Positions 27,601 to 35,254 of a stretch of 64,000 nt of DNA are shown here, in pieces. Source of the stretch: Cuniculiplasma divulgatum (GTDB lineage: Archaea; Thermoplasmatota; Thermoplasmata; Thermoplasmatales; Thermoplasmataceae); NCBI GenBank assembly GCA_031200235.1, contig CP133595.1, forward strand, positions 868,001 through 932,000. The letters run 5' to 3'. Positions within the stretch are counted from its first letter, which is position 1. Each line of letters opens with the position of its first letter. Made by a program: the position numbers and the translations under genes. Under the pieces are notes generated by a model. The model worked only from the letters and a program-made list of their open reading frames with translations, ran no database searches and was not told the origin of the DNA.

Positions 27601-27825
27601 TTCGAGTGATCTGTTCAGCACAGAAACAAGGTCGCTGATGCCCGCGCCTTTTTCTCTCAGGACCTCAAGATATTTTTCAATGGTTTCAGCCACATAGGAG
27701 GCCAGCATTCTCGAGGCCTCTTCTCCTTCTATTTTTGCTTTATTTATGATTTTTGCACTCTGTGATTCGATTTCATCATGTATTAGATGGTTGATTACTT
27801 GTTCATAGATTCCGGGTTTAAGCAC
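24679..27825 (-). CDS. PLD nuclease - SF2 helicase - DUF3427 protein, 1048 aa
   Basis: Three parts can be read. An N-terminal helical part leads to a phospholipase D-type nuclease domain (His-x-Lys 'LHAKTYIF' at about 221 and 'GSSNLSNAA' at about 240). An SF2 helicase core follows (Walker A 'ATGTGKT' at about 346, 'IDEFHHAAS' at about 441, 'GLTATPERMDG', 'QQLGRGLR'). A C-terminal DUF3427-like region of about 250 residues closes it. This architecture is a known bacterial and archaeal type linked to restriction-like or repair functions. Only one HxK motif is visible, so the nuclease may act as a dimer. It lies at the island edge next to the MutS-like pair. Confidence 0.85.
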   Translation of the reverse strand: MLKPGIYEQVINHLIHDEIESQSAKIINKAKIEGEEASRMLASYVAETIEKYLEVLREKGAGISDLVSVLNRSLESMNLQKNGLKMDEFLIHELGEKLLSVTERISEADGTPENHAIVRPESSISRSSIFTGSLGEPSLYSELKREIRSCDSVDMLVSFIRWSGLRLIIDDLRDFTTRGGKLRVITTSYMGATDIKAVEEISRLPNTEIRISYDTQRTRLHAKTYIFKRENGFSTAYVGSSNLSNAAVSSGLEWNVKVTEKDMASTMQKVNATFETYWNSKDFEPYGPEDRSRFIRAIDAEKGRESGTAAPFLFEIHPYTYQMEILEKLEAERLVHNNYRNLVVAATGTGKTVISAFDYRKFRSEVKNGRHRLLFVAHREEILRQSIDCFRGILRDYNFGELMVGNFKPSSLEHLFVSIQSFNSQELFRQADPYYYDYIVIDEFHHAASASYQKLLEYYHPKVLMGLTATPERMDGRNILGYFGNRISAEIRLPEAIDRKLLSPFQYFVITDPVSLQELHWTRGGYDSSEIEKLYTDENGWGITRATLIIDSVMKYISDIRTVRGLGFCVSKVHAAFMARQFNEAGIASMTLTSDSSDDERFTARKALTSGKIRFIFVVDIYNEGVDIPEINTILFLRPTESLTVFLQQLGRGLRITEDKECLTVLDFVGQANHRYDFESKFKALLGKSSRGIVNEIKNGFPGVPTGCYIQLERRATEFILKNIKESIGTLSGMISRISSFHDSTSLDLSLENFLSYYHMDIREIYGRYSFYRLKERAGIIEDFNEPLEKVMTKAFSRICSINSRKWLEFLISALDDLDSLDVEKLEPEKYRMLMMFHFTVWQKSPGMCGFTDVMDGLIKIRDNSNMFAELLEILRYNLNSIDFVDEPVDLGFESPLYLHCNYTRDQILVAFDYLTPGNVREGVKYIPDKKIDLLFITLNKSEEHYSPSTMYRDYSISDSLFHWQSQSTTSEDSATGQRYVNHSRNGGKIVLFVRENREDMAGASPYTFLGTASYLSHTGSRPMNVVWKLDRPIPARFLAYTNVMVPA

Positions 27826-28067
27826 TTCATTTCAATAGAATAACTCCATATTAATATAGTGTAAACGAGTGGGAGTAAATTGAGGACAGAGGTAGCCGTA
27901 TCACCAGTAAAAGTTGATGAACAGCTAAGAGCAAAAGCAATCTCTAAGAAGTTTATTGAAACTTCCTGTTTTAAAGGTCAGATGTATTATGTCTCTTCAC
28001 CTGTAAGTTTCTGCGCCAAAAGATGAGAAAACGTAACTGGACAGAATTCACCTGCCATTTACACAAA
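27826..28067. other. Intergenic stretch at the left edge of the island
   Basis: Holds the promoter of the DUF3427 gene (an AT-rich CTATATTAAT on the minus strand at about 27850-27860). It also has a 48-codon TTG-started frame at 27880-28026 with no recognisable product. It ends at the first tRNA-Ala-derived repeat. Confidence 0.4.
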
Positions 28068-28106
28068 TGGGCCTGTCGGGATTTGACTGAGGTTTTAAAT
28101 GAACGC
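28068..28106 (+). repeat. tRNA-Ala 3'-end repeat R1
   Basis: Leftmost copy of the island repeat. The core differs from the tRNA-Ala 3' end (TGGACCGGTCGGGATTTGA) at a few positions, and an arm ending in TTTTAAATGAAC follows. The cassette it opens holds a broken vapB remnant. Confidence 0.7.
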
Positions 28107-28185
28107 ATTGAATAGGCAGAATAACGAAGCAATCTTGCTGTTGGTTTTGTGAAAAGTTATATGATGTTTAAACAAAAACATATGT

Positions 28186-28310
28186 TTGCCAAAAACCATC
28201 ATCATCAAAAAGTCAGTGTACGATGAATTAAAAGCATTCATAAAGGATAACGAGAGTTTCCGAGCTTCTGGACAGATTGATCAAATCACAGAGCAAGAAG
28301 GGCTGTCCTT
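28186..28310 (+). pseudogene. vapB-type antitoxin remnant
   Basis: The frame starting at TTG 28186 reads LPKTIIIKKSVYDELKAF, nearly the same as the intact antitoxin at 34641. A one-base deletion after 'NESF' shifts the frame; in the next frame 'ELLDRLIKSQSKK' continues. The IS21-type element begins at 28311 and removes the rest, and no toxin gene follows. Confidence 0.75.
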
Positions 28311-28411
28311 TGTAATCGCCGGTTGATTTTTGTGCATTTTCGCCGGAATAAAAGTGATCCAGATCGCCGGTTTAATTCTGATCCATTTCCTCATTTGGAA
28401 GAGGGTCTGAA

Positions 28412-29608
28412 TTGTACCGTTTGGAGGTGTGGAGAATGATCAGGAATATGAAGGATAGGGGAATGAGCAACAGGGAGATCGCAAGGGACCTCGGCATATC
28501 AAGGAACAAAGTCAGTAAACTGCTGAGGACAACCAGACTGGCGAACCACAGGCAAAGGAAGAGGGGATCAAAGCTTGATCCGTACAGAGACAGGATACGT
28601 GCACTCATAGATGAACACAACCTTTCAGCTGTCAGGATACTTGAGGAGATCAGGAAGATGGGATACCATGGCGGATACACAATACTGAAGGAGTACTGCC
28701 ATGACCTCAGAAAGGATCGCAGGATACAGGCAGTATACCGCTATGAGACAGATCCGGGGAAACAGTCACAGGTTGATTTCGGTGAGTTCGGCCATATTGA
28801 CATGGACGGAAAGAGAAGGAAGCTGTATGCCTTCTCCAGGATACTGGGATATTCCCGTATGCGGTATGTGGAATTCACCACTGACATATCCACTGAGAAT
28901 ATCATAAGGATGCACCTGAATGCATTCTCATTCTATGGAGGATTCACAGACACGATACTGTATGACAACATGAAGCAGGTTGTCATCGACAGAAAACTGA
29001 AAGCCTCAGAATCCAGGTTCAACCCGAAATTCATGGATTTCGCAGAGTACTATGGTATTGTTGTAAGGCTCTGCTATCCATACACGCCGGAGACAAAAGG
29101 CAAGATAGAGAGCACAATAAAGTATGTGAGAAACAACTTCTGGGCAGGCAGATCATTTGAATACCTATCAGACATAAATGTTCAGTGCCGGGAATGGCTG
29201 AGGAAGGTCAATGCCCAGGTACATGGAACAACACATGAAATACCTTTAGAGAGGCTGAAGGATGAGAAGCTCAACCCCCTGTCGACAGTACCGGCATACA
29301 TGACAAGGAAGGAGGAGATCAGGAAGGTCTCAAGGGACTGCTATGTTTCATACAGGGGAAACAGGTATTCCGTTCCCTGGAAACATGCCGGAAGGGAATG
29401 CAGGATCATTGAGGAATCGGCACTTGTGAAAATAGAGATCGATTCCACCATTGTTGCTGATCATGCCATTCTCACGGGAACAGGAAGGATATCAAGGAAT
29501 AAGGAACATTTTGAAGGCCTTCTGAAAGCAGTGAAGGAGGAGAATTCTGCAATATACGGGCAGATGGTGGAAACACGCGACCTGAAGAGATACGAGGAGG
29601 TGGCTTGA
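28412..29608 (+). CDS. istA: IS21-family transposase IstA
   Basis: 398 residues. An N-terminal helix-turn-helix ('MSNREIARDLGISRNKVSKL') is followed by the DDE catalytic core: Asp in 'SQVDFGEFG', Asp in 'LYDNMKQVV' and Glu in 'KGKIESTIKYV'. A Mu-type C-terminal beta domain ('SYRGNRYSVPWK') follows. The reading frame is complete. It overlaps the start of istB by 4 bases. Confidence 0.92.
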   Translation: MYRLEVWRMIRNMKDRGMSNREIARDLGISRNKVSKLLRTTRLANHRQRKRGSKLDPYRDRIRALIDEHNLSAVRILEEIRKMGYHGGYTILKEYCHDLRKDRRIQAVYRYETDPGKQSQVDFGEFGHIDMDGKRRKLYAFSRILGYSRMRYVEFTTDISTENIIRMHLNAFSFYGGFTDTILYDNMKQVVIDRKLKASESRFNPKFMDFAEYYGIVVRLCYPYTPETKGKIESTIKYVRNNFWAGRSFEYLSDINVQCREWLRKVNAQVHGTTHEIPLERLKDEKLNPLSTVPAYMTRKEEIRKVSRDCYVSYRGNRYSVPWKHAGRECRIIEESALVKIEIDSTIVADHAILTGTGRISRNKEHFEGLLKAVKEENSAIYGQMVETRDLKRYEEVA

Positions 29609-30202
29609 TGGATTCATACCAGAGAGTGCATGAGTATCTTTCAAAGCTTGGCCTGACCACCATTGAGAACACCATTGATTCGTACCTTGAAACATCCCAT
29701 GACCATGAGGTTCATGCACAACACAGAGAATGTTGTATTCCTGGGACCACCAGGCGTGGGGAAGACACACCTATCGGTGGCACTTGGAATGCGTGCAATC
29801 ATGTCAGATATTCCGGTATATTACATATCAGCCATGAAACTGGTGCAGACACTTAAGAGAGACTATGATCTGAAGAGACTGGAATACAGGATAAAGACAT
29901 ATTCCAGGTTCAGGCTCATGATAGTGGACGAGATCGGATACCTGCCACTGACAGGGGAGGAATCCAATCTGTTCTTCCAGTTTGTTTCATCCAGGTATGA
30001 GAAGAGATCCACGATATACACAAGCAACAAATCTTTCAGCGAATGGGGCGAAATACTTGGAGATTCAGTGATGGCTTCTGCAGTCCTTGACAGGATACTG
30101 CACCACTGCACTGTCATAAACATCAAGGGTGAATCATACAGGCTGAAGGACAGGAGAAAGAATTCTTTACAGACAGAAAGAAGACGTGAAAAGAATGAGT
30201 GA
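29605..30202 (+). pseudogene. istB: istB ATPase helper, disrupted by an internal deletion and frameshift
   Basis: The N-terminus (start 29605, 'YQRVHEYLSKLGLTTIENTI') and the ATPase part lie in different frames. The latter has Walker A 'FLGPPGVGKTHLSVALG' and Walker B 'LMIVDEIGYLPL', ending at 30202. Compared with ordinary IstB, about 50 residues between them are missing. The downstream part could start on its own at 29663 as a 179-residue protein. The element may therefore be unable to move by itself. Confidence 0.65.
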
Positions 30203-30647
30203 AAAGTTATATGGGGTGGATCAATTTTATCCTGGCGATTTTGCACAAATCTTGACCGGCGTTTACACACAGTTATGGCTGGGTATGACGATCAATCTTG
30301 AGGTAAACATTCCGGTAAAATATCTTGGGGCAGTTCAGTCCCTAGCGTATTTTGAAAATCACTTTGGTTTCATACTTGCTCATATTGTCACTGGATTCGC
30401 CATTCTTGTTACTTCATTTGCAATTCTTTTCCTTTCTTATAAAACTCAGTTCTTGTCCTTGAGAATATGTGCAATCGTCATTTTTGCTGGAGTCGTAGGA
30501 GCAATAACAAATGGAATACTCTTCTTGATGTCCGGACAATTCTTCGGTTGGTCCATAGGAATGGCTATGAGTGCTGTCAGCGTTCTGATAGTTTCCGCAA
30601 TCAGTTTATATTTCATAGGATGCAATATCCAGATTGGGCGGACTTAA
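30186..30647 (+). CDS. Membrane protein, N-terminus replaced by the IS21 end
   Basis: Unrecognised. About four hydrophobic helices are visible. The first ~27 codons lie inside the IS21 right end, so the native gene begins at or after 30268, at about 'TQLWLGMTINLEV'. The conserved-looking 'AVQSLAYFENHFGFILAHI' suggests a real, once longer membrane protein. Probably a truncated gene. Confidence 0.45.
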   Translation: MKRMSEKLYGVDQFYPGDFAQILTGVYTQLWLGMTINLEVNIPVKYLGAVQSLAYFENHFGFILAHIVTGFAILVTSFAILFLSYKTQFLSLRICAIVIFAGVVGAITNGILFLMSGQFFGWSIGMAMSAVSVLIVSAISLYFIGCNIQIGRT

Positions 30648-30692
30648 GATTCAAAACAGACACATCTTATAACGTGTTGCCATGCCCAGAAT

Positions 30693-30732
30693 AGGGTCTA
30701 TGCAGATCTGATTAGGAGAATTGAACGAATAC
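30693..30732 (+). repeat. tRNA-Ala 3'-end repeat R2 (degenerate)
   Basis: Only the centre and right end match the island repeat (AGATCTGATTA and ACGAATAC). It is placed just upstream of a VapBC module, as for the other copies. Low similarity in the core. Confidence 0.4.
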
Positions 30733-30859
30733 GAAGGTGATGTGTATAGCAGTTCTAGCAGATGTAAAGGTCTCTCGCCTCTAGGAATTCCATTTTTTTT
30801 CACTTTGGATTACAAATTGCAATACATAATTTTAAAATAAGCGTAGTCTATTATATAGT

Positions 30860-31087
30860 ATGAAAACGTATACCACAGTTTCTGCAAAGATATCAGAAGA
30901 AGAGAGAGAGGAGTTAAAGAAACTTGGACTGAATCCAACAGCAATTATTAGAAAGGCAGTTCAGGAGGAAATCAGGAAAGCCAGAAGTAAAGATCTAATT
31001 GAGAAAATGAAAAGGGTAGCACCTATAATCTCTAAATTAAAGTTAGATGAAGTAGTTTCAGACCTCAGGGAAGACAGGGAAAGATGA
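30860..31087 (+). CDS. VapB-type antitoxin
   Basis: 75 residues, with a short N-terminal strand ('TYTTVSAKISEEE') and helices typical of ribbon-helix-helix antitoxins. The acidic/basic C-terminal tail would wrap the toxin. The gene overlaps the PIN toxin by 4 bases (ATGA). A CTAT-TAT-ATAG inverted repeat at about 30849-30859, just before the ATG, may be its own operator. TA pair assignment is firm; the exact antitoxin subfamily is not. Confidence 0.75.
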   Translation: MKTYTTVSAKISEEEREELKKLGLNPTAIIRKAVQEEIRKARSKDLIEKMKRVAPIISKLKLDEVVSDLREDRER

Positions 31088-31467
31088 ACCTGCTGGACGC
31101 TTCCGCAATTTTCAACCTCTTTCAAAGTGGTAAGTACAGTGCACTCACAAACGGGGCCACGAATCCTCTTGCCAAGTACGAGATAGGGAACATTCTTTGG
31201 AAGAGTCATAAAATAAGAAATAGAATTTCAAAGGAAGAAGCAATGGAATCTGGCACTGTTCTATTTGAATTGATTGATTCAATGGAGCAGATCGTGTCAC
31301 CACCAGCTTCTGTGTTGAGTTTGTCATTAGAGGAGGGTCTGACATTCTACGATTCATCATATCTCGTATCTGCTATCGAATCGGGATACGATTTTGTAAC
31401 TGACGACTTGAAACTGCATAAGATTGCAAGCTTGAAAGTTACAACGCGAAAAAGCCTGGATCTGTAA
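31084..31467 (+). CDS. VapC PIN-domain toxin
   Basis: 127-residue PIN ribonuclease. Acidic residues expected at the Mg site are present: Asp in 'NLLDASAI', Glu in 'KYEIGNIL', Asp in 'FYDSSYL' and Asp in 'FVTDDLKL'. It pairs with the overlapping antitoxin and forms the cassette between repeats R2 and R3. It looks intact. Confidence 0.88.
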   Translation: MNLLDASAIFNLFQSGKYSALTNGATNPLAKYEIGNILWKSHKIRNRISKEEAMESGTVLFELIDSMEQIVSPPASVLSLSLEEGLTFYDSSYLVSAIESGYDFVTDDLKLHKIASLKVTTRKSLDL

Positions 31468-31520
31468 CTAGTCCATTATTACTGATTTTTTAACGAGATA
31501 ATTGTGCATGATCGCAACTA

Positions 31521-31559
31521 TGGGCCAGTCATTATTTGCTTAGCGATTTAAGCGAATAC
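31521..31559 (+). repeat. tRNA-Ala 3'-end repeat R3
   Basis: The core TGGGCCAGTC..ATTTGCT is followed by an arm ending TTTAAGCGAATAC. It closes the VapBC cassette at 30860-31467 and opens the DUF1801 cassette. Confidence 0.65.
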
Positions 31560-31624
31560 CGTAATTTAAGACATAAGAACGGAATGATCTTGTATATTTG
31601 TGCAATTTATAAATAGAAGATTCT

Positions 31625-32071
31625 ATGGCAAAAAAGGACAAGGTCAACGCTGGCTTCACGGATGAAGAAAAATTGGCTATGGCAGAGAGAGCAAAGGAGC
31701 TGGCTTCAATCAGAAAGAAGGTATCTAAACCGAATCTTGAGGATTCTGAAAAAGAGGTACTATTAAAGTTTTCAGAAATGGGTGAACCCGATCGAACAAT
31801 TGCAACAAACTTGCATGCTTTAATTAAGGAGATAGATGCAAGACTTACTCCGCGAACATGGTACGGTATGCCAGCCTACGAGAAAAATGGTTCAGTTCTT
31901 TTGTTTTTTCAGGAAAGACGTAAGTTTAAAACGAGATATGCCACCGTTGGTTTTAGTGGTAAAGCGAACCTTGATAACGGGACCATATGGCCTAACGCAT
32001 TCGCGGTAGTTGAGTGGAACTATGAAGTTTGTAAGAGGTTAAAGGAGTTAATTACAATAGCAATTTCTTAG
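31625..32071 (+). CDS. DUF1801 / YdhG-like protein
   Basis: 148 residues. 'LTPRTWYGMPAYEKNGSVLLFF' followed by 'ATVGFSGKANL' and 'WPNAFAVVEWNYEV' match the DUF1801 (YdhG/YjbR-like) fold; function unknown. It is the only gene between R3 and the IS110-type element and may have lost a partner. Confidence 0.7.
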   Translation: MAKKDKVNAGFTDEEKLAMAERAKELASIRKKVSKPNLEDSEKEVLLKFSEMGEPDRTIATNLHALIKEIDARLTPRTWYGMPAYEKNGSVLLFFQERRKFKTRYATVGFSGKANLDNGTIWPNAFAVVEWNYEVCKRLKELITIAIS

Positions 32072-32121
32072 ATGTCATGAAAAAAGTTCTTTTGGCCACG
32101 CTTTCATGACGATGTTAGCGT

Positions 32122-32217
32122 GAGAGCCGGAGAGGCAGCAGAGTTTAGACTTGACCTGCGAGGTCGCAACTTAGATTTGCTGCCCTTCGCCTCGACATAA
32201 TACCCTGAAACAAGGGT
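32122..32217 (+). ncRNA. Candidate bridge (seek) RNA of the IS110 element
   Basis: A nested fold is visible in the non-coding end: GGCAGCA (32134-32140) pairs with TGCTGCC (32178-32184), with GACCT/AGGTC and a 3-base loop inside (32153-32165). A second hairpin ACCCT/AGGGT lies at 32202-32217. IS110 elements are known to encode a target- and donor-specifying RNA in this position. The guide loops themselves were not assigned. Confidence 0.5.
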
Positions 32218-32248
32218 GAATAGAAGGCTGTCGAGATTACTCCGACTC

Positions 32249-33454
32249 ATGCTCCCACACAAACCACTGGAGGTGGTCTGGATATACATAGGACTTGATA
32301 TACATAAACGTACCGTATCTGTTACGGAAATGGATAATGAGGGGAATGTGAATGAACAGTATGATATGGGCAACAGCGCATCATCATGGGAGGGGTTCAG
32401 GGCAAGATATGCTGTTGCGGATACTGAGATTGCCCTGGAGGTATCCACAACTGGGAAGTATGTTGCCCGGAAGCTCAGGGACATGGGATTCCACACACAT
32501 ATGGCAGATCCGTCCACACTGGCACTCATATTCAGGACTGCGAAGAAGAACGACAGGGAGGATTCCTACAAATTAGCAAAGCTCCTGAGGTTAGGGGAAC
32601 TCCCTGAGGTGCATCTCCCCTCCAGGTACTCTGATGATCTGAGATCACTCGTCAGGTACAGAAGGTCACTTGGAGAGGCCATAACCATGATCAAGAACAG
32701 GGTTCATGCCATCCTGGCATCTGCAGGCATAAGCATTGATGCAACTGACATATTCGGAAAGAAGGGGATGAAATGCATTCTGGGATCAGTGGATAGCATT
32801 TCCACTGCCCAGAGATTCGTCCTCGCTGATCTGCTGGATCAGATAGCATACCTGATGGGGAAAGAGACCATGGTGGAGGATGAGATATCCAGATCTGTCA
32901 TGAATGACAGGAACGTGAATCTCCTCATGACAATTCCCGGTATGGGCATATATTCATCAGCTGCAATCATGTCAGAGATAGATGACATATCCAGATTCGA
33001 TTCAAAGGAGAAGCTTGCATCATATGCCGGCCTTGTTCCAAGGCAGGACCAATCCGGGAATCGTGACATAAAGGGTCACATATCCAAGCATGGACCCTCC
33101 ATGCTCCGATTCATAATGGTGAATGCAGCACATATTGTCATCAAGTACAGCGAACGGATGAGGAAGAAGTATCTCAGCCTTGTACGGAGATTGGGGAAGA
33201 ACCGTGCAATTGTTGCAATTGCAAGGATACTGCTTGAGACCATTTACACAATGCTGAAGAAGGGAGAGCATTTCGTTGACCAGATAGATACATTGACAGA
33301 GAGGAAGATAGCATCCATGAGATCAAGGGCAGTAAAGCCCTCCCAGACCATCACCCTGGAAGATCGCATGAATGTGCTCAGGAATGTTCAGAAGGAGAGG
33401 CTGAAGAGAAATGGCAATGAAGGAAAGATAAATAAGGCCAATGCCATGACATGA
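32249..33454 (+). CDS. IS110-family transposase
   Basis: About 401 residues. The N-terminal RuvC-like DEDD domain starts with 'IGLDIHKRTVSV'. Further catalytic residues lie in 'IALEVSTTGKYV' and 'AKKNDREDSYKLAKLL'. The Tnp_20 domain has 'TIPGMGIYSSAAIMSEI' and the Ser region in 'YAGLVPRQDQSGN'. ATG 32249 is chosen; an upstream GTG at 32216 would run into the structured non-coding part. It looks intact, so the element may be active. Confidence 0.88.
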   Translation: MLPHKPLEVVWIYIGLDIHKRTVSVTEMDNEGNVNEQYDMGNSASSWEGFRARYAVADTEIALEVSTTGKYVARKLRDMGFHTHMADPSTLALIFRTAKKNDREDSYKLAKLLRLGELPEVHLPSRYSDDLRSLVRYRRSLGEAITMIKNRVHAILASAGISIDATDIFGKKGMKCILGSVDSISTAQRFVLADLLDQIAYLMGKETMVEDEISRSVMNDRNVNLLMTIPGMGIYSSAAIMSEIDDISRFDSKEKLASYAGLVPRQDQSGNRDIKGHISKHGPSMLRFIMVNAAHIVIKYSERMRKKYLSLVRRLGKNRAIVAIARILLETIYTMLKKGEHFVDQIDTLTERKIASMRSRAVKPSQTITLEDRMNVLRNVQKERLKRNGNEGKINKANAMT

Positions 33455-33502
33455 ATGTCATAGAACTTTTTTCATAGAAGTCAAAACATATCCTTCATAC
33501 TG

Positions 33503-33541
33503 TGAATCCGAAACGTACTGTTTAATGTTTTAGGTGAACAC
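33503..33541 (+). repeat. tRNA-Ala 3'-end repeat R4 (degenerate, right arm only)
   Basis: TAATGTTTTAGGTGAACAC matches the arm of R11 with two differences; the left core is no longer recognisable. It sits immediately after the IS110 element, which may have inserted next to it. Confidence 0.35.
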
Positions 33542-33687
33542 TACCTTTCATACCTCACGCCGATTTCTCGATCGATGGCGATAATGCAATTATTTGCAGA
33601 TATACGTGTAAATTGTACAAATAGTCTGATATAAGTAGGATAGGTGAAGTTAGATGATAAGAGTCATTATAGTAGAGTGGGAATCTA
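33542..33687. other. AT-rich gap between R4 and the mazF remnant
   Basis: No gene or RNA recognised. Several short direct AT-rich words only. Confidence 0.3.
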
Positions 33688-34002
33688 TTATAGCGGCTTA
33701 AGGAGGGAAAGCTTCTTGGTGAGTTCATCAAAAACCAAATTCCTTTTTTCAGTGCTCAATCGAAATACCGTTTTGATTATGGCCTCCTTTGTAATGGTAA
33801 AAGTGTAATTTAATCACACTATCCTGGGCAGCTCCTTCACTTTTCAATATACTTATGCCACTCATCCTGGTGTTGGTTGTTATCCCGGCAATGACAATGT
33901 TGCCAAGTTCCTCGAATAATATGAGGTGCAGGCCGAATTTTAAAGTCATCTGAATCAGTGAATTTTACTCTTGTTAATATGACATCTCCAGGCTCAGGCA
34001 TG
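33688..34002 (-). pseudogene. MazF/PemK-like toxin, two frameshifts
   Basis: Reading from ATG 34002 on the minus strand gives 'MPEPGDVILTRVKF', then 'DFKIRPA'. An extra C shifts the frame to 'LILFEELGNIVIAGITTNTR', and a second one-base shift leads to 'TITKEAIIKTVFRLSTEKR' and a stop at 33688. Joined, the frames give one MazF/PemK-type toxin of about 105 residues. The antitoxin upstream overlaps it by 9 bases and is intact. The toxin is probably dead. Confidence 0.7.
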
Positions 34003-34218
34003 TTCCCACCCTGAGTAGCCGCCTTCTCCCCATAGCTCTTTCATCCTCTCTTCCTGAGCCTTCTGCACAAATGTTTCAAACTCACCATTCTCTCTCACAC
34101 TTTCTATAAGATTGAGAATTATCTCACTATAGGTCTCCCGCTGATATCTTTTAAACTTTTTAAGCTCATCTACAACCGACCTATCCAGTTGAATTGTTGT
34201 TATGCCTGATCTTGACAC
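33994..34218 (-). CDS. Ribbon-helix-helix-like antitoxin of a MazEF-type pair
   Basis: 74 residues, 'GITTIQLDRSVVDELKKF' followed by 'ETYSEIILNLIESV'. This is the same N-terminal pattern (strand, then Leu-rich helix) as the other small antitoxins of the island. It is transcribed toward the frameshifted mazF-like toxin and overlaps it by 9 bases. It appears intact. Confidence 0.65.
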   Translation of the reverse strand: MSRSGITTIQLDRSVVDELKKFKRYQRETYSEIILNLIESVRENGEFETFVQKAQEERMKELWGEGGYSGWEHA

Positions 34219-34436
34219 TATGTGCTATCTATATTTTGTGTATAATGATTTATACCCTCTAATATAGTACATTAAGACTCGTCATTGAATTATATGGAAT
34301 ATAAATCGACCTCAAGTAACCTGATTTCCTTAAATCACGCTTTATAAATTCTATTTTGAATCACTAACACGTTCAAAGGAAAAGCCTGCGTTCAGTCTAT
34401 GCTTTTACCTATAAGCAAATTCAGTTATAGCCAGAG

Positions 34437-34475
34437 TGGACCTGTTCGGATTTGATTAAAATTTTAAGTTAATAC
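34437..34475 (+). repeat. tRNA-Ala 3'-end repeat R5
   Basis: TGGACCTGTTCGGATTTGA, then TTAAAATTTTAAGTTAATAC. The core differs from tRNA-Ala by two substitutions and a one-base shift. Confidence 0.7.
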
Positions 34476-34616
34476 TAAATGGTTACTAAATATCTGTATT
34501 GTGCTGGATAATCGGTAGGTATTACATCTCTTTCAGGATTGATTAATATTTCTGACAAACAAGATAAATAGGGTACAATGAAACAATCTCATCTATAATA
34601 TTGGAAAAAATAATAA

Positions 34617-34636
34617 TGTGTTTAAACATAAACACA
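34617..34636. promoter_or_regulatory. Perfect inverted repeat before vapB (34641)
   Basis: TGTGTTTA and TAAACACA are separated by 4 bases, directly at the start codon. A related but less perfect copy stands before the vapB remnant at 28166-28183. Likely the binding site for the VapB dimer. Confidence 0.5.
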
Positions 34637-34640
34637 TGCC

Positions 34641-34853
34641 ATGCCTAAAACTATAACTATCAAAAAGTCAGTGTATGATGAATTGAAAAGGTTCAAGAAA
34701 GAGAATGAAAGTTTTAGTGATCTTCTCGACCGGCTTGTTAAATCACAGAGTAAGAAAGATCTAATCAGGTCATTAAGGGGAAGCATTGAGTTTGAAGATA
34801 AGAATGATCTACTTACGGATTTAAAAAAGAAAAGGTGGGAGAAAGGAAATTGA
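34641..34853 (+). CDS. VapB-type antitoxin (DUF7557-like)
   Basis: 70 residues, 'PKTITIKKSVYDELKRF' followed by 'SFSDLLDRLVKSQSKKDL'. This is the common archaeal small antitoxin type. A perfect inverted repeat lies just upstream. The stop codon overlaps the likely TTG start of the toxin. It is closely related to the broken copy at 28186. Confidence 0.8.
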   Translation: MPKTITIKKSVYDELKRFKKENESFSDLLDRLVKSQSKKDLIRSLRGSIEFEDKNDLLTDLKKKRWEKGN

Positions 34854-35254
34854 TTCTTCTAGACACTGACGTCATCATAGAAATTCTGGATAGGGAATCA
34901 GACAAAGGCGATGAACTAATGCTTAAAATCATCGAAAGCGGGGAAGAATACTGCACGAGTTCAGTGAACATGCATGAGGTTCTTTACGGTATGGAAAAAT
35001 ACTCCAAAAATTCCAGTCCGGTTCTGCAAATACCAACTCTGGACTTCACTAAAAAAGATAGCGAACTATCAGCTGTTTTGGAGTTGAGCGCGGAAAGAAA
35101 AGGAAAAGCAGTTCCAAGAATGGATTCCATTATTGCTTCCATAGCAATTAACAACGGCTGCTCACTTTATACTCTGGATGAACATTTTGAAGTTTTTACA
35201 GCGGATGGTCTCAAGCTGTTCACAGGGGGTTCGAATGAACCGGTCAGGGTTTGA
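34850..35254 (+). CDS. VapC PIN-domain toxin whose C-terminus is encoded by a repeat
   Basis: I start it at TTG 34850, which gives the classic N-terminus 'ILLDTDVIIEIL' and overlaps the antitoxin stop; a GTG at 34835 would add five residues. PIN acidic residues: Asp in 'LDTDV', Glu in 'NMHEVLYG', Asp in 'RMDSIIAS', Asp in 'TLDEHF'. The last residues ('NEPVRV') and the TGA stop are encoded by repeat R6. About 134 residues. Confidence 0.85.
   Translation: MILLDTDVIIEILDRESDKGDELMLKIIESGEEYCTSSVNMHEVLYGMEKYSKNSSPVLQIPTLDFTKKDSELSAVLELSAERKGKAVPRMDSIIASIAINNGCSLYTLDEHFEVFTADGLKLFTGGSNEPVRV

Larger units (their letters stand above)
28311..30267 (+). mobile_element. IS21-family insertion sequence, about 1957 bp
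   Basis: Carries istA- and istB-like genes. The ends begin TGT and end ACA. The left end TGTAATCGCCGGT matches the reverse complement of the right end TGTAAACGCCGGT, and similarity continues inward for about 50 bases with conserved TTTGTGCA and TGATCC blocks. No target-site duplication is visible: the left flank is a vapB remnant and the right flank an unrelated membrane protein gene, which suggests an adjacent deletion after insertion. Confidence 0.85.
32073..33480 (+). mobile_element. IS110-family insertion sequence
   Basis: One DEDD transposase preceded by about 140 bases of structured non-coding DNA. ATGAAAAAAGTTCT occurs near the left end (32077-32090) and in inverted orientation near the right end (33462-33475), so the outer limits are approximate. 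It has landed between DUF1801 and a degraded repeat (R4). Confidence 0.75.
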
